Assembly: GCA_023409265.1 (NCBI GenBank)
Contig: JAEYHZ010000014.1
Location: 682,001-746,000, forward strand
Length of the DNA stretch: 64,000 nt
Direction: 5' to 3'
DNA from: Bacillota bacterium
GTDB lineage: Bacteria > Bacillota > Clostridia > Acetivibrionales > DSM-1351
Positions 18,099-27,002 of this stretch are shown one piece after another. The translations under genes and the position numbers were made by a program. The stretch's first letter is position 1. Each line of letters starts with the position of its first letter. The notes under the pieces were generated by a model. It was not told where the DNA came from, made no database searches, and saw only the letters and a list, made by a program, of their open reading frames with translations.

Positions 18099-18542
18099 TT
18101 ACAGCTGATCCCCGGAATTATTTCGAGTATTTGTTTGTGTGTCGGGTTGCGGATAGGGTTGATCATTGGCTTGAATATTAGGTTGCGTATTGGGCTGTGG
18201 ATTAGGTTGTGCATTGGGCTGTGGATTAGGTTGTGCATTGGGTTGTGCATTGGGTTGTGCATTGGGTTGTGCGTGGAACTGAAAGCCAGCATTGGGAATA
18301 GTCTGGTAGCCTGTTTTTGTATTTTCCCGATAGCCGTTTACTGTAAAGTTTTGAGGCACATTCTGATAATATCTGTTCTTTTCAATATATATGTTAAATG
18401 CTTTTGTACCTGCCCGAAGAAATTTGACCAATAAAATAAAAACGCAAATTACCATTGCTATCATTCCAATAAAAAACAAAAGATTTATCCCCATTAAGAT
18501 ATTTAATCCTCCAAACATAAACCCATTATCTCTGACATACAT
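18099..18542 (-). CDS. small membrane protein with Gln-Pro-Asn repeat tail
   Basis: 147 residues. One strong TM helix (residues 18-42) is followed by a basic juxtamembrane stretch. The C-terminal 60 residues are built from AQPN/PQPN tetrapeptide repeats encoded by 12-bp DNA repeats at about 18180-18275. GGAGGG lies eight bases upstream of the ATG. No recognised family. The tail may act as a flexible spacer or change length by slippage. Whether it faces the cytoplasm or the wall is unclear. Confidence 0.75.
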   Translation of the reverse strand: MYVRDNGFMFGGLNILMGINLLFFIGMIAMVICVFILLVKFLRAGTKAFNIYIEKNRYYQNVPQNFTVNGYRENTKTGYQTIPNAGFQFHAQPNAQPNAQPNAQPNPQPNAQPNPQPNTQPNIQANDQPYPQPDTQTNTRNNSGDQL

Positions 18543-18587
18543 AATTTTTACCCTCCTGATTTTGATTTTTAATTTATAACATGTTTG

Positions 18588-19034
18588 TTATAACCATTGG
18601 ATAAGCGCCGTTTTGTCCTGTCTGTTGTACCCCGCCTGTTCATAAAATTTCAAGGTTGAATCCTTTTTTGAACTGGTCATGAGCATAATTTTATAACAGT
18701 TTTGCTGCTGTGCCATACCTTTTGCAAAGTTCAATACTTCTGTAGCGTATCCCTTTTTTCTGTATGCCGCATCTGTTACCACATTTTCCACCAATCCGTA
18801 TGGTCTTTGTCCTCGTGTAAGATTGCTTACAATTATTAAAACACAGGTGGCAACAATGATATCATCTATAATACCAACGAAAATATGATGGTTAGGATCC
18901 CTATGTATATCCTCCCATACTTTAATAACTCTTTCGTCAATCTCCGGTACCGGATTGTCATTAAGCTGAGTGTAAAGCTTAAGCAGTCCCTCAAGGTCCT
19001 TTTTTTCTATTTCTCTTATTTCAAGTTGTGACAT
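18588..19034 (-). CDS. GNAT family N-acetyltransferase
   Basis: 148 residues from the ATG at 19034, which has GGAGG eight bases upstream; a longer frame to 19073 lacks one. The GNAT core is visible with the acetyl-CoA loop (RGQRPYGLVENVVTDAAYRKKGYATEVLNFA) and a late CYKIMLMTSS strand. It transfers an acetyl group to an unknown amine. It sits in a run of three acetyltransferases and a helical-repeat gene on the same strand. Confidence 0.9.
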   Translation of the reverse strand: MSQLEIREIEKKDLEGLLKLYTQLNDNPVPEIDERVIKVWEDIHRDPNHHIFVGIIDDIIVATCVLIIVSNLTRGQRPYGLVENVVTDAAYRKKGYATEVLNFAKGMAQQQNCYKIMLMTSSKKDSTLKFYEQAGYNRQDKTALIQWL

Positions 19035-19092
19035 TGCTCTACCTCCTGAAAATGTTTCATTATATAATGTCATAATTTCTGTATGCTATAAG

Positions 19093-19524
19093 TTATCTAT
19101 TATTCAAGTTAATACTTTTATTGTAGTAGTTCACATCAACCCGATACTCCCAGCCCATAGCTTTCCAGAATCCATTCCCTTTTTCATTTGTACCGAAAAC
19201 CACAAGTGCAGCCTTGTTTATCCCTTCTTTCTCAAAAGCCTTCATAACAGCGTCAACCAGGCTTTTTCCTATGCTCCGCCCTCTATAATCAGTGTCTACT
19301 GCAGTGTGGTATATGTAACCTCTTCTCCCATCATGGCCTCCAAGAGTCACTCCAACTATCCTGTCTCCCTCTACTGCTACAAAATTGGTCTCCGGATTTC
19401 TTTTCAGGAATTTTTCTACACCCTCTCTTGAATCGTCCAAACTTCGCATACCCATTCCGGCAGTATTTGTCCATAATTTATATACTTTATCGTAGTCGTC
19501 GATATTCATAGTTCGAATAATCAT
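19093..19524 (-). CDS. GNAT family N-acetyltransferase
   Basis: 143 residues. The acetyl-CoA binding motif (VDTDYRGRSIGKSLVDAVMKAF) and a C-terminal ALVVFGTNEKGNGFWKAMGWEYR strand-helix mark a GNAT fold. The N-terminus (IIRTMNIDDYDKVYKLW) is typical of the YpeA/RimI-like group. GAGGAG precedes the start. The substrate is unknown. It is not closely similar to the neighbouring acetyltransferases, so recent duplication is not evident. Confidence 0.9.
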   Translation of the reverse strand: MIIRTMNIDDYDKVYKLWTNTAGMGMRSLDDSREGVEKFLKRNPETNFVAVEGDRIVGVTLGGHDGRRGYIYHTAVDTDYRGRSIGKSLVDAVMKAFEKEGINKAALVVFGTNEKGNGFWKAMGWEYRVDVNYYNKSINLNNR

Positions 19525-19535
19525 CTAAATTCTCC

Positions 19536-20147
19536 TCATTGTCTAAAAAGTTGATCTACAGCGGCTTTTGATTTCTTGTCCAGGTTTTCTCCTGTAAGAG
19601 CTGCATTTACATATTCCAATATTTTATCCTCCGGATTGGATTTTTGTATTACTGCAAGCACTCCAAGTATATCCATTAATATTAGCTTTCTTTGACTATC
19701 CTTAAAGGATGAAATGTCTACATTAATCAATTTTTGAATTATAAGCTCATGGTACTCCGGTTTATCAGCTATCCAAACCTTTAAACTCTGTATAGTTTGC
19801 CGGCTTGTTATGAACTTTTCATCCTCACAGTGCAGCAGATAAGTTTCTATAATCCTCCCTAATCTGTTTTCCGTGTCCCAGCGAATATTTTCAGCAAGCA
19901 GCATAATACCCAGACTTCTTTGATAGGAATTTTCATTTTTAAATTTAATGCACATTTCTTCCCAATAAGGATATACGTCTCCGTGAAGCCTGCTGCGTTT
20001 TTGCAGAGTTAAAAACGCTGTGTATCTGATTTCATCAATCTTCTCATTTAGCATTGAAATAAGCAGGCGGATATCTTCAGGCATTAAAGCAGCTGCCAAC
20101 TCATCAGTATTTTCTTTATTTAAGACTAATATGTCTGCTGACAACAT
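19536..20147 (-). CDS. helical-repeat (HEAT-like) protein of unknown function
   Basis: 203 residues, almost all alpha-helical by composition, with repeated helix pairs (MPEDIRLLISMLNEKIDEIRYTAFLTLQKRS; SYQRSLGIMLLAENIRWD; FITSRQTIQSLKVWIADKPEYHELII) that resemble HEAT/ARM repeats. No catalytic motif is evident. AAGGAGG precedes the ATG. It lies 11 bp upstream of the acetyltransferase at 19524, so the two are likely co-transcribed. A scaffold role is a guess. Confidence 0.75.
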   Translation of the reverse strand: MLSADILVLNKENTDELAAALMPEDIRLLISMLNEKIDEIRYTAFLTLQKRSRLHGDVYPYWEEMCIKFKNENSYQRSLGIMLLAENIRWDTENRLGRIIETYLLHCEDEKFITSRQTIQSLKVWIADKPEYHELIIQKLINVDISSFKDSQRKLILMDILGVLAVIQKSNPEDKILEYVNAALTGENLDKKSKAAVDQLFRQ

Positions 20148-20234
20148 AATACTATCCTCCTTAAGGTTTTTTTATATTTTCTCCTTCGTTGACAAACGGA
20201 CAGGACATGGCTTTTTATATTTCAAACCTCAGAT

Positions 20235-20681
20235 TCAAAGCTGTTTCCTGAAGGTATACTGCTCCTTGACATTCAAATAACCTATACCTTCATAAAACTT
20301 GTGCGCTTCCGCCCTTATCTTGTTGGATCTGAGGCTGAGAAAACCGCATTTGTTATGTCTCGCCCATTCTTCAGCGTTCTGCATTAAAAGCCTTCCAACA
20401 CCCTTCTTTCTGTGAACTTCATCTACTACCAGACCTCCGACTTCTGCAGTTAAATCGCACTCCAGCAAGGGATACTTGTGAACATGGACCCAACCTATAA
20501 CTTTTTCTTTTGGTAGGGTGACAGCTACAAAGACCTGATGATTTTCCAGAGCCGTAATACTCTTAATACGCGGTAATACAGCAGTATCAATAGTAGGATA
20601 TCCAAGCTGCCCACATAGATGAGCTATATCTTTATGATCCTCTTCGGTTAATTTTCTTATGTAGAAATCAGTACAAACCAT
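20235..20681 (-). CDS. GNAT family N-acetyltransferase
   Basis: 148 residues. The start (YIRKLTEEDHKDIAHLCGQLGYP) and the acetyl-CoA loop (VDEVHRKKGVGRLLMQNAEEWAR) followed by FLSLRSNKIRAEAHKFYEGIGY match the GNAT/AAC(3)-I-like group. It is a cytoplasmic acetyltransferase of unknown substrate and the first gene of the minus-strand run 20681-18588. Confidence 0.9.
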   Translation of the reverse strand: MVCTDFYIRKLTEEDHKDIAHLCGQLGYPTIDTAVLPRIKSITALENHQVFVAVTLPKEKVIGWVHVHKYPLLECDLTAEVGGLVVDEVHRKKGVGRLLMQNAEEWARHNKCGFLSLRSNKIRAEAHKFYEGIGYLNVKEQYTFRKQL

Positions 20682-20982
20682 GGCCTTTTCTCCTGATACA
20701 AAGATTTTCCTGCTTTAATTTTCAAGATATATCCATTATATTCTACCTTTGACAGTAGGACAATAGAACCAGAATAACCCTCCATGACCAATAATATAAA
20801 AAAGTTGGAACATATTTCTGGTTCTGTCCGTCAAATATATAGCGAGGTAAAAAGATGTTCTGGTCACCAATGGTTACTTTCACCTTTTTGAGACGTGCAG
20901 GGGTAAATGAATTTTCCCTGGGATGGAAATTTTTATAAACCTTTGCGAAATAAAGGACCATTACAGAAAAGGAGAATTATTT

Positions 20983-21987
20983 ATGTATATGAAGAAAATA
21001 TCTGTAGCAATTATATCAACATTTTTGTTCGCTTCAAGCTTTAGTTCCTTTGCAGCTGATGCTGATATTGCAGTTGATAATACAAAAGCACAACTACAAC
21101 CCGGCAGTACTTCATCATCAGACAACAGCAAGGAAACTGTGAAGACGCAATACTTTAACTTTTTTGGCGGGACGGTAAAGAAAATATCTGTTTCTGACAA
21201 TGGCAATAATTTTGTGCTTCTGGAAAGCTCAGACAGCAAGGAAGTAAATATGGTTATAACAAAAGATACTTATATAGTGAATGGTGATACCTTGGCCGAG
21301 GGAGCTTCCGTAACAGGTTACTATGATGCCAATGCCCCGGTTATAATGATTTATCCGCCTCAGTACAACGCAGAAGTTCTTGTTGTGGAAAGCAGGGAGC
21401 AATTAGTTAAGGTGGATGTGTTTGATAAGGATTTAATCAGCTCCGACAACTTTTTGAAGTTGAATTTATCTGAGACAACAGAAATTGTTACAAAGGACGG
21501 TACTGCCTATAAAGGTGAACTTGCAGACAAGAAGCTGGCGGTGATATATAGGACATCCAGTAAAAGCATCCCTTCTCAGACAACCCCAATAAAAGTAGTT
21601 GTTTTGACAGACAAGACAGAAACTCCCGGGGATATTCCCGGAAATATCTCAGATTTGGATATAATGGTTAACGGGAAAAAGCTTCCTGTTCCTTCGGCAT
21701 ATGTTAATGAGCAAGGGGTTGTTATGGTGCCACTTGGTACCATTTCTGAAGCCCTGGGTTATAAAGTTTCCTGGGACTCAAAAACCAAAAACATCAGGTT
21801 AGGACAGGGAATATCCTTGACCGTTGGAAAAGATTATTATGTTTATATGAGAACAGCCCCTATTACGCTGGGCACAGCACCGGTAATCAAGGATAACAGC
21901 ACATTTGTACCCTTGAATTTCTTTACTGAGGTTGCAAAAGCTGAAAGCGCCATGGTTACTGAAACCCAGATAATTATAAATAACTAA
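20983..21987 (+). CDS. exported protein with copper amine oxidase N-terminal (stalk) domain
   Basis: 335 residues from the ATG at 20983, which has AAAGGAG nine bases upstream; the longer frame from 20923 would spoil the signal peptide. The signal peptide (MKKISVAIISTFLFASSFSSFA) is followed by a mostly beta region of about 200 residues. A C-terminal Cu_amine_oxidN1-type stalk domain (IMVNGKKLPVPSAYVNEQGVVMVPLGTISEALGYKVSWD) completes it. Such domains occur in clostridial secreted proteins and bind the cell wall or partner proteins; no oxidase domain is present. A strong terminator follows. Confidence 0.85.
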   Translation: MYMKKISVAIISTFLFASSFSSFAADADIAVDNTKAQLQPGSTSSSDNSKETVKTQYFNFFGGTVKKISVSDNGNNFVLLESSDSKEVNMVITKDTYIVNGDTLAEGASVTGYYDANAPVIMIYPPQYNAEVLVVESREQLVKVDVFDKDLISSDNFLKLNLSETTEIVTKDGTAYKGELADKKLAVIYRTSSKSIPSQTTPIKVVVLTDKTETPGDIPGNISDLDIMVNGKKLPVPSAYVNEQGVVMVPLGTISEALGYKVSWDSKTKNIRLGQGISLTVGKDYYVYMRTAPITLGTAPVIKDNSTFVPLNFFTEVAKAESAMVTETQIIINN

Positions 21988-22028
21988 GCTTCCGGAATTA
22001 CCGTAGAAATAAAGTTCTTTGTGTATAG

Positions 22029-22056
22029 AAAAAACGGCTTTTTAAAGCCGTTTTTT
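22029..22056. terminator. intrinsic terminator after the stalk-domain gene
   Basis: AAAAAACGGCTTT/AAAGCCGTTTTTT is a near-perfect stem with flanking A and T runs, able to act on either strand. Confidence 0.9.
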
Positions 22057-22307
22057 CTGTTCACGGAACTTTCTATTTAATCAAGATTTTTATGCTTAAA
22101 ACCTCTTTTATGCTAAAAACGTTTTTTACAGAACTTTCTAAAGTATCAGTTTCCATTTTAGTCTCCTGTTTACATGTATATGAATATGCTAAGGCTGCAT
22201 TGCGCTAAAAGTAATTTGTTTTCAATTTTACCATTTGTTATTTTTTCAGGCAACAATTTTAAAATTGAGTAGCTCTATAATTTTATCCAAATATTCTCTA
22301 AACTATT

Positions 22308-22346
22308 AAACATTAAATAGTTCATATATTTGTTAGTTTAATGTTT
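22308..22346. repeat. inverted repeat upstream of the DUF3892 gene
   Basis: Perfect 10-bp arms AAACATTAAA and TTTAATGTTT lie 65 bp before the start codon. They could be an operator or leader hairpin. The rest of 21988-22410 is AT-rich; it also holds two near-direct TTTTATGCT(T/A)AAAA repeats near 22088-22118. Confidence 0.4.
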
Positions 22347-22410
22347 CTATAATATTGAAAAACTAATATTGAAGCTCTTTGAAAAATTAAACGGAGAAAG
22401 GAGAAACCGT

Positions 22411-22644
22411 ATGAGACTGGGATCCAGAATTACCAGGGTCAGGAGAAATGACGATGGTATTATTACTGATGTGATGTTTGAAAACGGTAATACCTGCTCT
22501 TTTAATTATGCCGTATTAATGGCAAAACAGGGTGTCCTGGAGGGATACAATGTTGTCAGAGGGAAAAATGGCGGTGAATATCTGAGTGCAGATCCAAACA
22601 ATCCCGATGTTGAGGACCTGGATGATATTCCAAGGTTCAGATAG
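22411..22644 (+). CDS. DUF3892-like small protein
   Basis: 77 residues. The start at 22411 has GGAG eight bases upstream and is preferred over an in-frame TTG at 22369. The sequence (ITRVRRNDDGIITDVMFENG, YAVLMAKQGVLEGYNVVRGKNGGEYLSADPN) matches the small DUF3892 group found across Firmicutes. The function is unknown. It is monocistronic with its own terminator, so it is expressed independently of its neighbours. Confidence 0.8.
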   Translation: MRLGSRITRVRRNDDGIITDVMFENGNTCSFNYAVLMAKQGVLEGYNVVRGKNGGEYLSADPNNPDVEDLDDIPRFR

Positions 22645-22665
22645 TACCGTCAAAAGATTTACTGG

Positions 22666-22698
22666 CAGGGGGCACCATTAAAGCCCCCTGTTTTCTTT
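22666..22698 (+). terminator. terminator after the DUF3892 gene
   Basis: A perfect 8-bp stem CAGGGGGC/GCCCCCTG with a 9-nt loop is followed by TTTTCTTT. Confidence 0.9.
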
Positions 22699-22714
22699 AT
22701 ATTTGATAACCCAT

Positions 22715-24085
22715 CTATCCCATTATTTTTTTGAGCAACTTGAGCTTTTCCCGGTATGGGGCATACCTGAGCTTTATATCCACCAATGTTGATTTTTTTA
22801 AAACACTTTTTTGTCGGGTAAAGGTATCAAAACTCCACTTCCCATGATATCCGCCCATGCCGCTCTCTCCTGCTCCACCGAAGGGCATATGTGAAGTTGC
22901 CAGATGTACAATTGTATCGTTTACACAGCCTCCGCCAAAAGATATTCTACTAAGTATCTGATTTTCAACCTCTTTATTGCTTGTGAAAAGATACAACGCT
23001 AGTGGCTTGGGATGCCTGTTTACTTCCTCAATTACCTCTGAAACCCTGTCATACACCAACACAGGCATTATAGGTCCGAAAATCTCCTCCTGCATGACCG
23101 GATCGTCCCATGTAATGTCGTCAATGATTGTTGGTGAAATCTGAAGTGTATCGATGTTTACATCTCCCCCTGCAACAATTCTGCCATTTTTCATAAGCTC
23201 TCTCAGCCTGTTAAAATGCTTTTCATTGACTATTCTTGGGAATTCCTCATTCCTGCAGGGCTCTTTGCCATAAAATTCGGTTATATACTTTTTCATGGCT
23301 GCAATAAGGCCATCCTTTATTTCCTTCCGGACGTACAGATAGTCTGGTGCAACACAGGTCTGCCCGCTGTTCAGGCATTTTCCCCATACGATCCTTCTGG
23401 CAGCCAAATCTATGTCCACATCCAGGTCAACTATACAGGGGCTCTTGCCTCCCAGTTCCAGGGTAACAGGTGTAAGGTTTTTAGATGCAGACTCCATAAC
23501 ATTTTTACCGACACTTACACTTCCGGTAAAGAATATATAATCAAATCTCTCTTGAAGCAGTTCCTGATTTGCTTCTCTGCCTCCTTCTATTACAGCCACA
23601 TATTTTTCTTCGAAACATTCGTTGATTATCCTGGCAATCAGAGACGAGGTAGCCGCCGAATAGGCTGAAGGCTTAACAATTACACAATTCCCCCCGGCAA
23701 TTGCCCCCAGTAATGGTGCAAGTGTCAGCTGGAAGGGGTAGTTCCAGGGAGACATGATCAGTACTACTCCGTGGGGTTCCGTGATGATAAAGGACGTAGA
23801 CTTAAAATGGACCAAGGGTGTTCTTACCCTCTTTTTTCTGCTCCATTTGTTAACACTCTTGATTATGTAGTCGATTTCATCCAGAACAATACCTGCTTCT
23901 GTCATATACGACTCAAAAGGGGCCTTGTTCAGATCGCTCTTTAATGCCTTGAATATTTCATCTTCATTTTCTTTAATTGCCTTTTTTAGTTTTGTAAGAG
24001 CTTTTATTCTGAAGGAAACCTCCAGCGTTTCACCTTTATGAAAATATTCCCGCTGTTTATTAACAATATCTTTTATATCTGACAT
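22715..24085 (-). CDS. NAD(P)-dependent aldehyde dehydrogenase
   Basis: 456 residues, the length of class 3-type (membrane-free) aldehyde dehydrogenases. It has the SPWNYPFQL entry motif, the coenzyme loop FTGSVSVGK, the general-base Glu in TLELGGKSP, the nucleophilic Cys in NSGQTCVAPD, and EEIFGPIMPV. It oxidises an aldehyde to an acid. It lies 20 bp downstream of the FGGY kinase with GGAGG before the ATG, so it probably acts in the TetR-controlled pathway, perhaps on an aldehyde released by the class II aldolase. The substrate is inference. Confidence 0.94.
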   Translation of the reverse strand: MSDIKDIVNKQREYFHKGETLEVSFRIKALTKLKKAIKENEDEIFKALKSDLNKAPFESYMTEAGIVLDEIDYIIKSVNKWSRKKRVRTPLVHFKSTSFIITEPHGVVLIMSPWNYPFQLTLAPLLGAIAGGNCVIVKPSAYSAATSSLIARIINECFEEKYVAVIEGGREANQELLQERFDYIFFTGSVSVGKNVMESASKNLTPVTLELGGKSPCIVDLDVDIDLAARRIVWGKCLNSGQTCVAPDYLYVRKEIKDGLIAAMKKYITEFYGKEPCRNEEFPRIVNEKHFNRLRELMKNGRIVAGGDVNIDTLQISPTIIDDITWDDPVMQEEIFGPIMPVLVYDRVSEVIEEVNRHPKPLALYLFTSNKEVENQILSRISFGGGCVNDTIVHLATSHMPFGGAGESGMGGYHGKWSFDTFTRQKSVLKKSTLVDIKLRYAPYREKLKLLKKIMG

Positions 24086-24105
24086 GAAAAAACCTCCTTT
24101 ATAAC

Positions 24106-25752
24106 CTATAACTTATAGCTCTGATTATAATTATTGACAAATTTGGACGTATGGCAATATGAATTTAATGCTTTGAAGTTATTTCTATTGTTTTTATACA
24201 AGGCTTTGAATACTGAATAGCAATTATCATAAACAGCTTTGCTGCCCTCAAGAGGGGTAAATCTTTGGCAGACTCGCACTAGACTTTTTGCCTCTGTAAG
24301 GGTCTTAATTATTCCAAGTCCTTTTGCAGCCACAAGTGCTGCACCTACCGCACCTGCATTCTGTGGATTTTCTGCGGTTTCAATGTCACGCCCGAGTATA
24401 TTTGAGAGTATTTGACAGGTCAGTGGAGAGAGCGCTCCTCCTCCCACAAACCGGATGACCTTTGAAGTTTTAACCTTCTTATCCTGCGCTTCAAGCTGCC
24501 ACCTCAGATGATAGCAGATACCCTCCAGCACTGCATGAATAAGTTCGGTCTTTCCTGTATCGAGACTGATATTGAAAAACATTCCCCGGGCATTTGGATC
24601 CTCAAAGGGACAGCGGTTTCCATGGAGCCATGGTGTAAAAATAACTCCGTTACTGCCCGGAGGCACATCTTTAACGGCATGCATCATGTAATCATATAAA
24701 CTTTTATAGATGCTTTCTTTAGAATCGGAAATGTTTCTTTTTTCAAGATAAATATCTATTTCATCAAGGGCAAGGTGATCCTTAACCCATTCCAGACATT
24801 TGCCCGCAGTCTCAAGCTCCGCGAAATAATTGAAGGAATTGTCATCAGCTCCTATAATTGCAGCTATCATTGCCGAAGGGTCCACTATCTGTTTCTCAAC
24901 TACCGTTGATACCCAGCCTGAAGTTCCTGAATATATGTGAGTGTCACCTGTTTCAACAGCCCCTGCACCCACGCCGATAAGTGATGCATCTCCGCCGCCC
25001 CCGAACACAGGCGTTCCTTCCTTTAACTGAAGAAGGGCGGCGGCCTCCTTTGTTATATACCCTGCAACATCACTGCAACGTTTTATCTGCGGAAGATGAC
25101 TCATATTTACGCCCAGCATCCTGCAGATCTCCCGGCTGAAACCTCCCCTGCCTTTTCTGGTATCATACAGCAGAGCAGCATATGCGCTATCAGGGGTCAT
25201 TATAAATTCTCCGGTGCACTGGTATATGAGAAACTCCTTTACATCCAGCCATTTATATACTTTTCCGAATACTTCGGGTTCATTGTTCTCAACCCATTTG
25301 TACTTCCACACCGGGTCCTTTACGCTTGCGGCAACCGCGCCGGTTATATAAAGTGATTTGATCAGTTTGAAGACATTAGCTCCTGATATTTTCAGTCCAT
25401 GAGCCATACCCTGCTCCAGCTCTTTTTTTGCACGCTGATCCATGTAGCTCATTGCCCGGCGCACAGGCTTTCCATCTCTGTCAGCAAGCACCAGTCCCTG
25501 CATCTGCGAACAGAAGGTTATTCCATCAATTCTGTTAGGTGTTATATCATTCTCTGAAAGAATCTTACGCGTTGTTATGCACATTGCCTCCCACCAGCTG
25601 TATGGATCCTGTTCTGCACCACCGTTCTCAGTGATAAAAAGGTCATAGCCCTCCATTGCCGAAGCTAAAAGCTTAATGGTATCGGCAATCTCATATACAC
25701 AGGTTTTAATTCCGGTTGTACCCACATCATAGGCAATTATCTGTGCAGACAT
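24106..25752 (-). CDS. FGGY family carbohydrate kinase (xylulokinase-like)
   Basis: About 548 residues from the ATG at 25752, which has GGAG six bases upstream; the longer frame to 25794 does not fit the family start. It has the N-terminal ATPase motif YDVGTTGIKT, SYMDQRA, the second phosphate motif GTSGWV, and the C-terminal FGGY signature region (VRFVGGGALSPLTCQILSNILGRDIE). It phosphorylates a polyol or ketose using ATP. The last about 30 residues, rich in Asn, Lys and Tyr, extend beyond the usual family end. It leads the kinase-ALDH operon. Confidence 0.9.
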   Translation of the reverse strand: MSAQIIAYDVGTTGIKTCVYEIADTIKLLASAMEGYDLFITENGGAEQDPYSWWEAMCITTRKILSENDITPNRIDGITFCSQMQGLVLADRDGKPVRRAMSYMDQRAKKELEQGMAHGLKISGANVFKLIKSLYITGAVAASVKDPVWKYKWVENNEPEVFGKVYKWLDVKEFLIYQCTGEFIMTPDSAYAALLYDTRKGRGGFSREICRMLGVNMSHLPQIKRCSDVAGYITKEAAALLQLKEGTPVFGGGGDASLIGVGAGAVETGDTHIYSGTSGWVSTVVEKQIVDPSAMIAAIIGADDNSFNYFAELETAGKCLEWVKDHLALDEIDIYLEKRNISDSKESIYKSLYDYMMHAVKDVPPGSNGVIFTPWLHGNRCPFEDPNARGMFFNISLDTGKTELIHAVLEGICYHLRWQLEAQDKKVKTSKVIRFVGGGALSPLTCQILSNILGRDIETAENPQNAGAVGAALVAAKGLGIIKTLTEAKSLVRVCQRFTPLEGSKAVYDNCYSVFKALYKNNRNNFKALNSYCHTSKFVNNYNQSYKL

Positions 25753-25941
25753 GTTATCTCCAATCTGTGTGCAGATCTGCAAAGTATTGCACACACTAAA
25801 GTAGAGTACTGTAACACTTATGATTTACTGCGAGAAATGTATGAAAACTTCTCCATTTTTTTCTCACACTGGCCCCCATGAGCTTAGCCTTAAATTAATG
25901 GTAATAAGCTTGGTAAATGTCCGGGTATTTATCAGTATCTA

Positions 25942-26049
25942 ATTATATGAGTTAATGATCAATGTGTTATTATATAAGTTAATGATCATTATGTTATTAT
26001 ACGAGCTAATGTTCAGTATATAATTTTATGAGCTAATATTCAGGATAAT
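25942..26049. repeat. four contiguous 27-bp tandem repeats
   Basis: Units start at 25942, 25969, 25996 and 26023, with consensus ATTATAT(G/A)AG(T/C)TAATG(A/T)TCA plus 7 bases. They lie between the kinase start and the tetR stop. Each contains a TGAGNTAATNNTCA core that resembles the TetR operator TGAGTGAATATTCA (10 to 12 of 14 matches), so they may be degenerate binding sites. Together with the 190-bp kinase upstream region they fill 25753-26052. Confidence 0.65.
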
Positions 26050-26052
26050 GTA

Positions 26053-26703
26053 TTATATAAGGAATGCCCCCCTTATAAACTTCATCAGCTGCCCTGTCAC
26101 CAGTTCGTCGTTATCAAAAACATCCTCCCCAACGTATATTTTTAATCTTTCCCTATAGTATTCGCATGCATATGAGAACTGCAATAAAACAAATAAATTA
26201 TCCATGAAAAAGGCAAAAAGCCTGGGATCAATATCTTTCCTAACCCAGCCCCTGCCCTGAGCCGCCTTGATAAAGGATATATACATTCCGGCTGTTGTGC
26301 TCTCCATATCCGAAACTATTTTCCATACAAGATTTGAATGACTTTCTGTTGTCATCTCATTATAAAGTTTTGTAAGATATACATTTTGCCTGGAATAGGA
26401 CTGAATTGCTTTTATGATCTTTTCGATCCTTTGATCAAAAGCCTCGCCGTTTTGCATAATTTCATTCAGTACAGTCTTCAGGGTATCTACAGCAAAATGT
26501 ACAATCGTCAGGAACATATCTTCCTTGTTGTCAAAATATTTATATATTGAACCGACGCTGACTCCTGAGCTTTCAGCAATTCTGTTTATATTGGCACTTG
26601 TAAAGCCATATTCAGAAAATTCCTGTATGGCTGAATCTAAAATAGCTTTTCTTTTTTCTTCCGATATTTTTCTGAAAGACTCCTTGAAATTATCCAACTT
26701 CAT
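26053..26703 (-). CDS. TetR family transcriptional regulator
   Basis: 216 residues from the ATG at 26703, preceded by GAGGTG; the longer frame to 26796 would cross its own operator. The N-terminal HTH (RKAILDSAIQEFSEYGFTSANINRIAESSGVSVGSIYKYFDNKEDMF) is a textbook TetR DNA-binding domain. The C-terminal effector half is variable. It lies between the kinase-ALDH and aminotransferase-aldolase-MFS operons. Palindromes sit downstream of both divergent -10 boxes at 26782 and 26927, so repression of itself and of the rightward operon is strongly suggested. Confidence 0.94.
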   Translation of the reverse strand: MKLDNFKESFRKISEEKRKAILDSAIQEFSEYGFTSANINRIAESSGVSVGSIYKYFDNKEDMFLTIVHFAVDTLKTVLNEIMQNGEAFDQRIEKIIKAIQSYSRQNVYLTKLYNEMTTESHSNLVWKIVSDMESTTAGMYISFIKAAQGRGWVRKDIDPRLFAFFMDNLFVLLQFSYACEYYRERLKIYVGEDVFDNDELVTGQLMKFIRGAFLI

Positions 26704-26781
26704 TACACACCTCAGTTGATCTAAGTTATATTTGATATGCACTTGTTGACATGTTTCAGCTACTGTTAACTGTTGTTGCAG

Positions 26782-26828
26782 TGAGTGAATATTCACTCAT
26801 ATTTTACCATATTGGTAAATTTATTCAA
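26782..26828 (-). promoter_or_regulatory. tetR promoter and perfect 18-bp operator
   Basis: On the minus strand TTGAAT (26823-26828) and TAAAAT (26801-26806) are 16 bp apart. The perfect palindrome TGAGTGAATATTCACTCA (26782-26799) begins directly after the -10 box, the classic position for autorepression. Confidence 0.75.
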
Positions 26829-26892
26829 GAAAATTTTCCACACCCGGCTCAAGGTAAATGTATGCGTCAATTTCAACCTATTTCTATTTTTG

Positions 26893-26944
26893 TTGACTTT
26901 TTCCATCTCAATGATATACTAAATAGTGAGTGAGCGTTCATTCA
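26893..26944 (+). promoter_or_regulatory. promoter and operator of the aminotransferase operon
   Basis: TTGACT (26893-26898) and TATACT (26915-26920) are 16 bp apart. TGAGTGAGCGTTCATTCA (26927-26944) follows the -10 box and is a near-palindrome related to the perfect site at 26782. The mirrored layout points to one repressor acting on both promoters. Confidence 0.75.
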
Positions 26945-27002
26945 CATTTCACTTTCATATTACATCTATTAAAAAAGAATATTTATAATGATCGGAGGGT
27001 TT

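Noticed and set aside
20743..20961. 72-codon minus-strand ORF beside the stalk-domain gene
   Set aside because: The translation looks protein-like (VKVTIGDQNIFLPRYIFDG), but there is no ribosome binding site and it occupies the divergent promoter gap; it may be a gene fragment, with no family recognised.
25942..26049. CRISPR array
   Set aside because: The 27-bp units are contiguous with no spacers, degenerate, and no cas genes are present.
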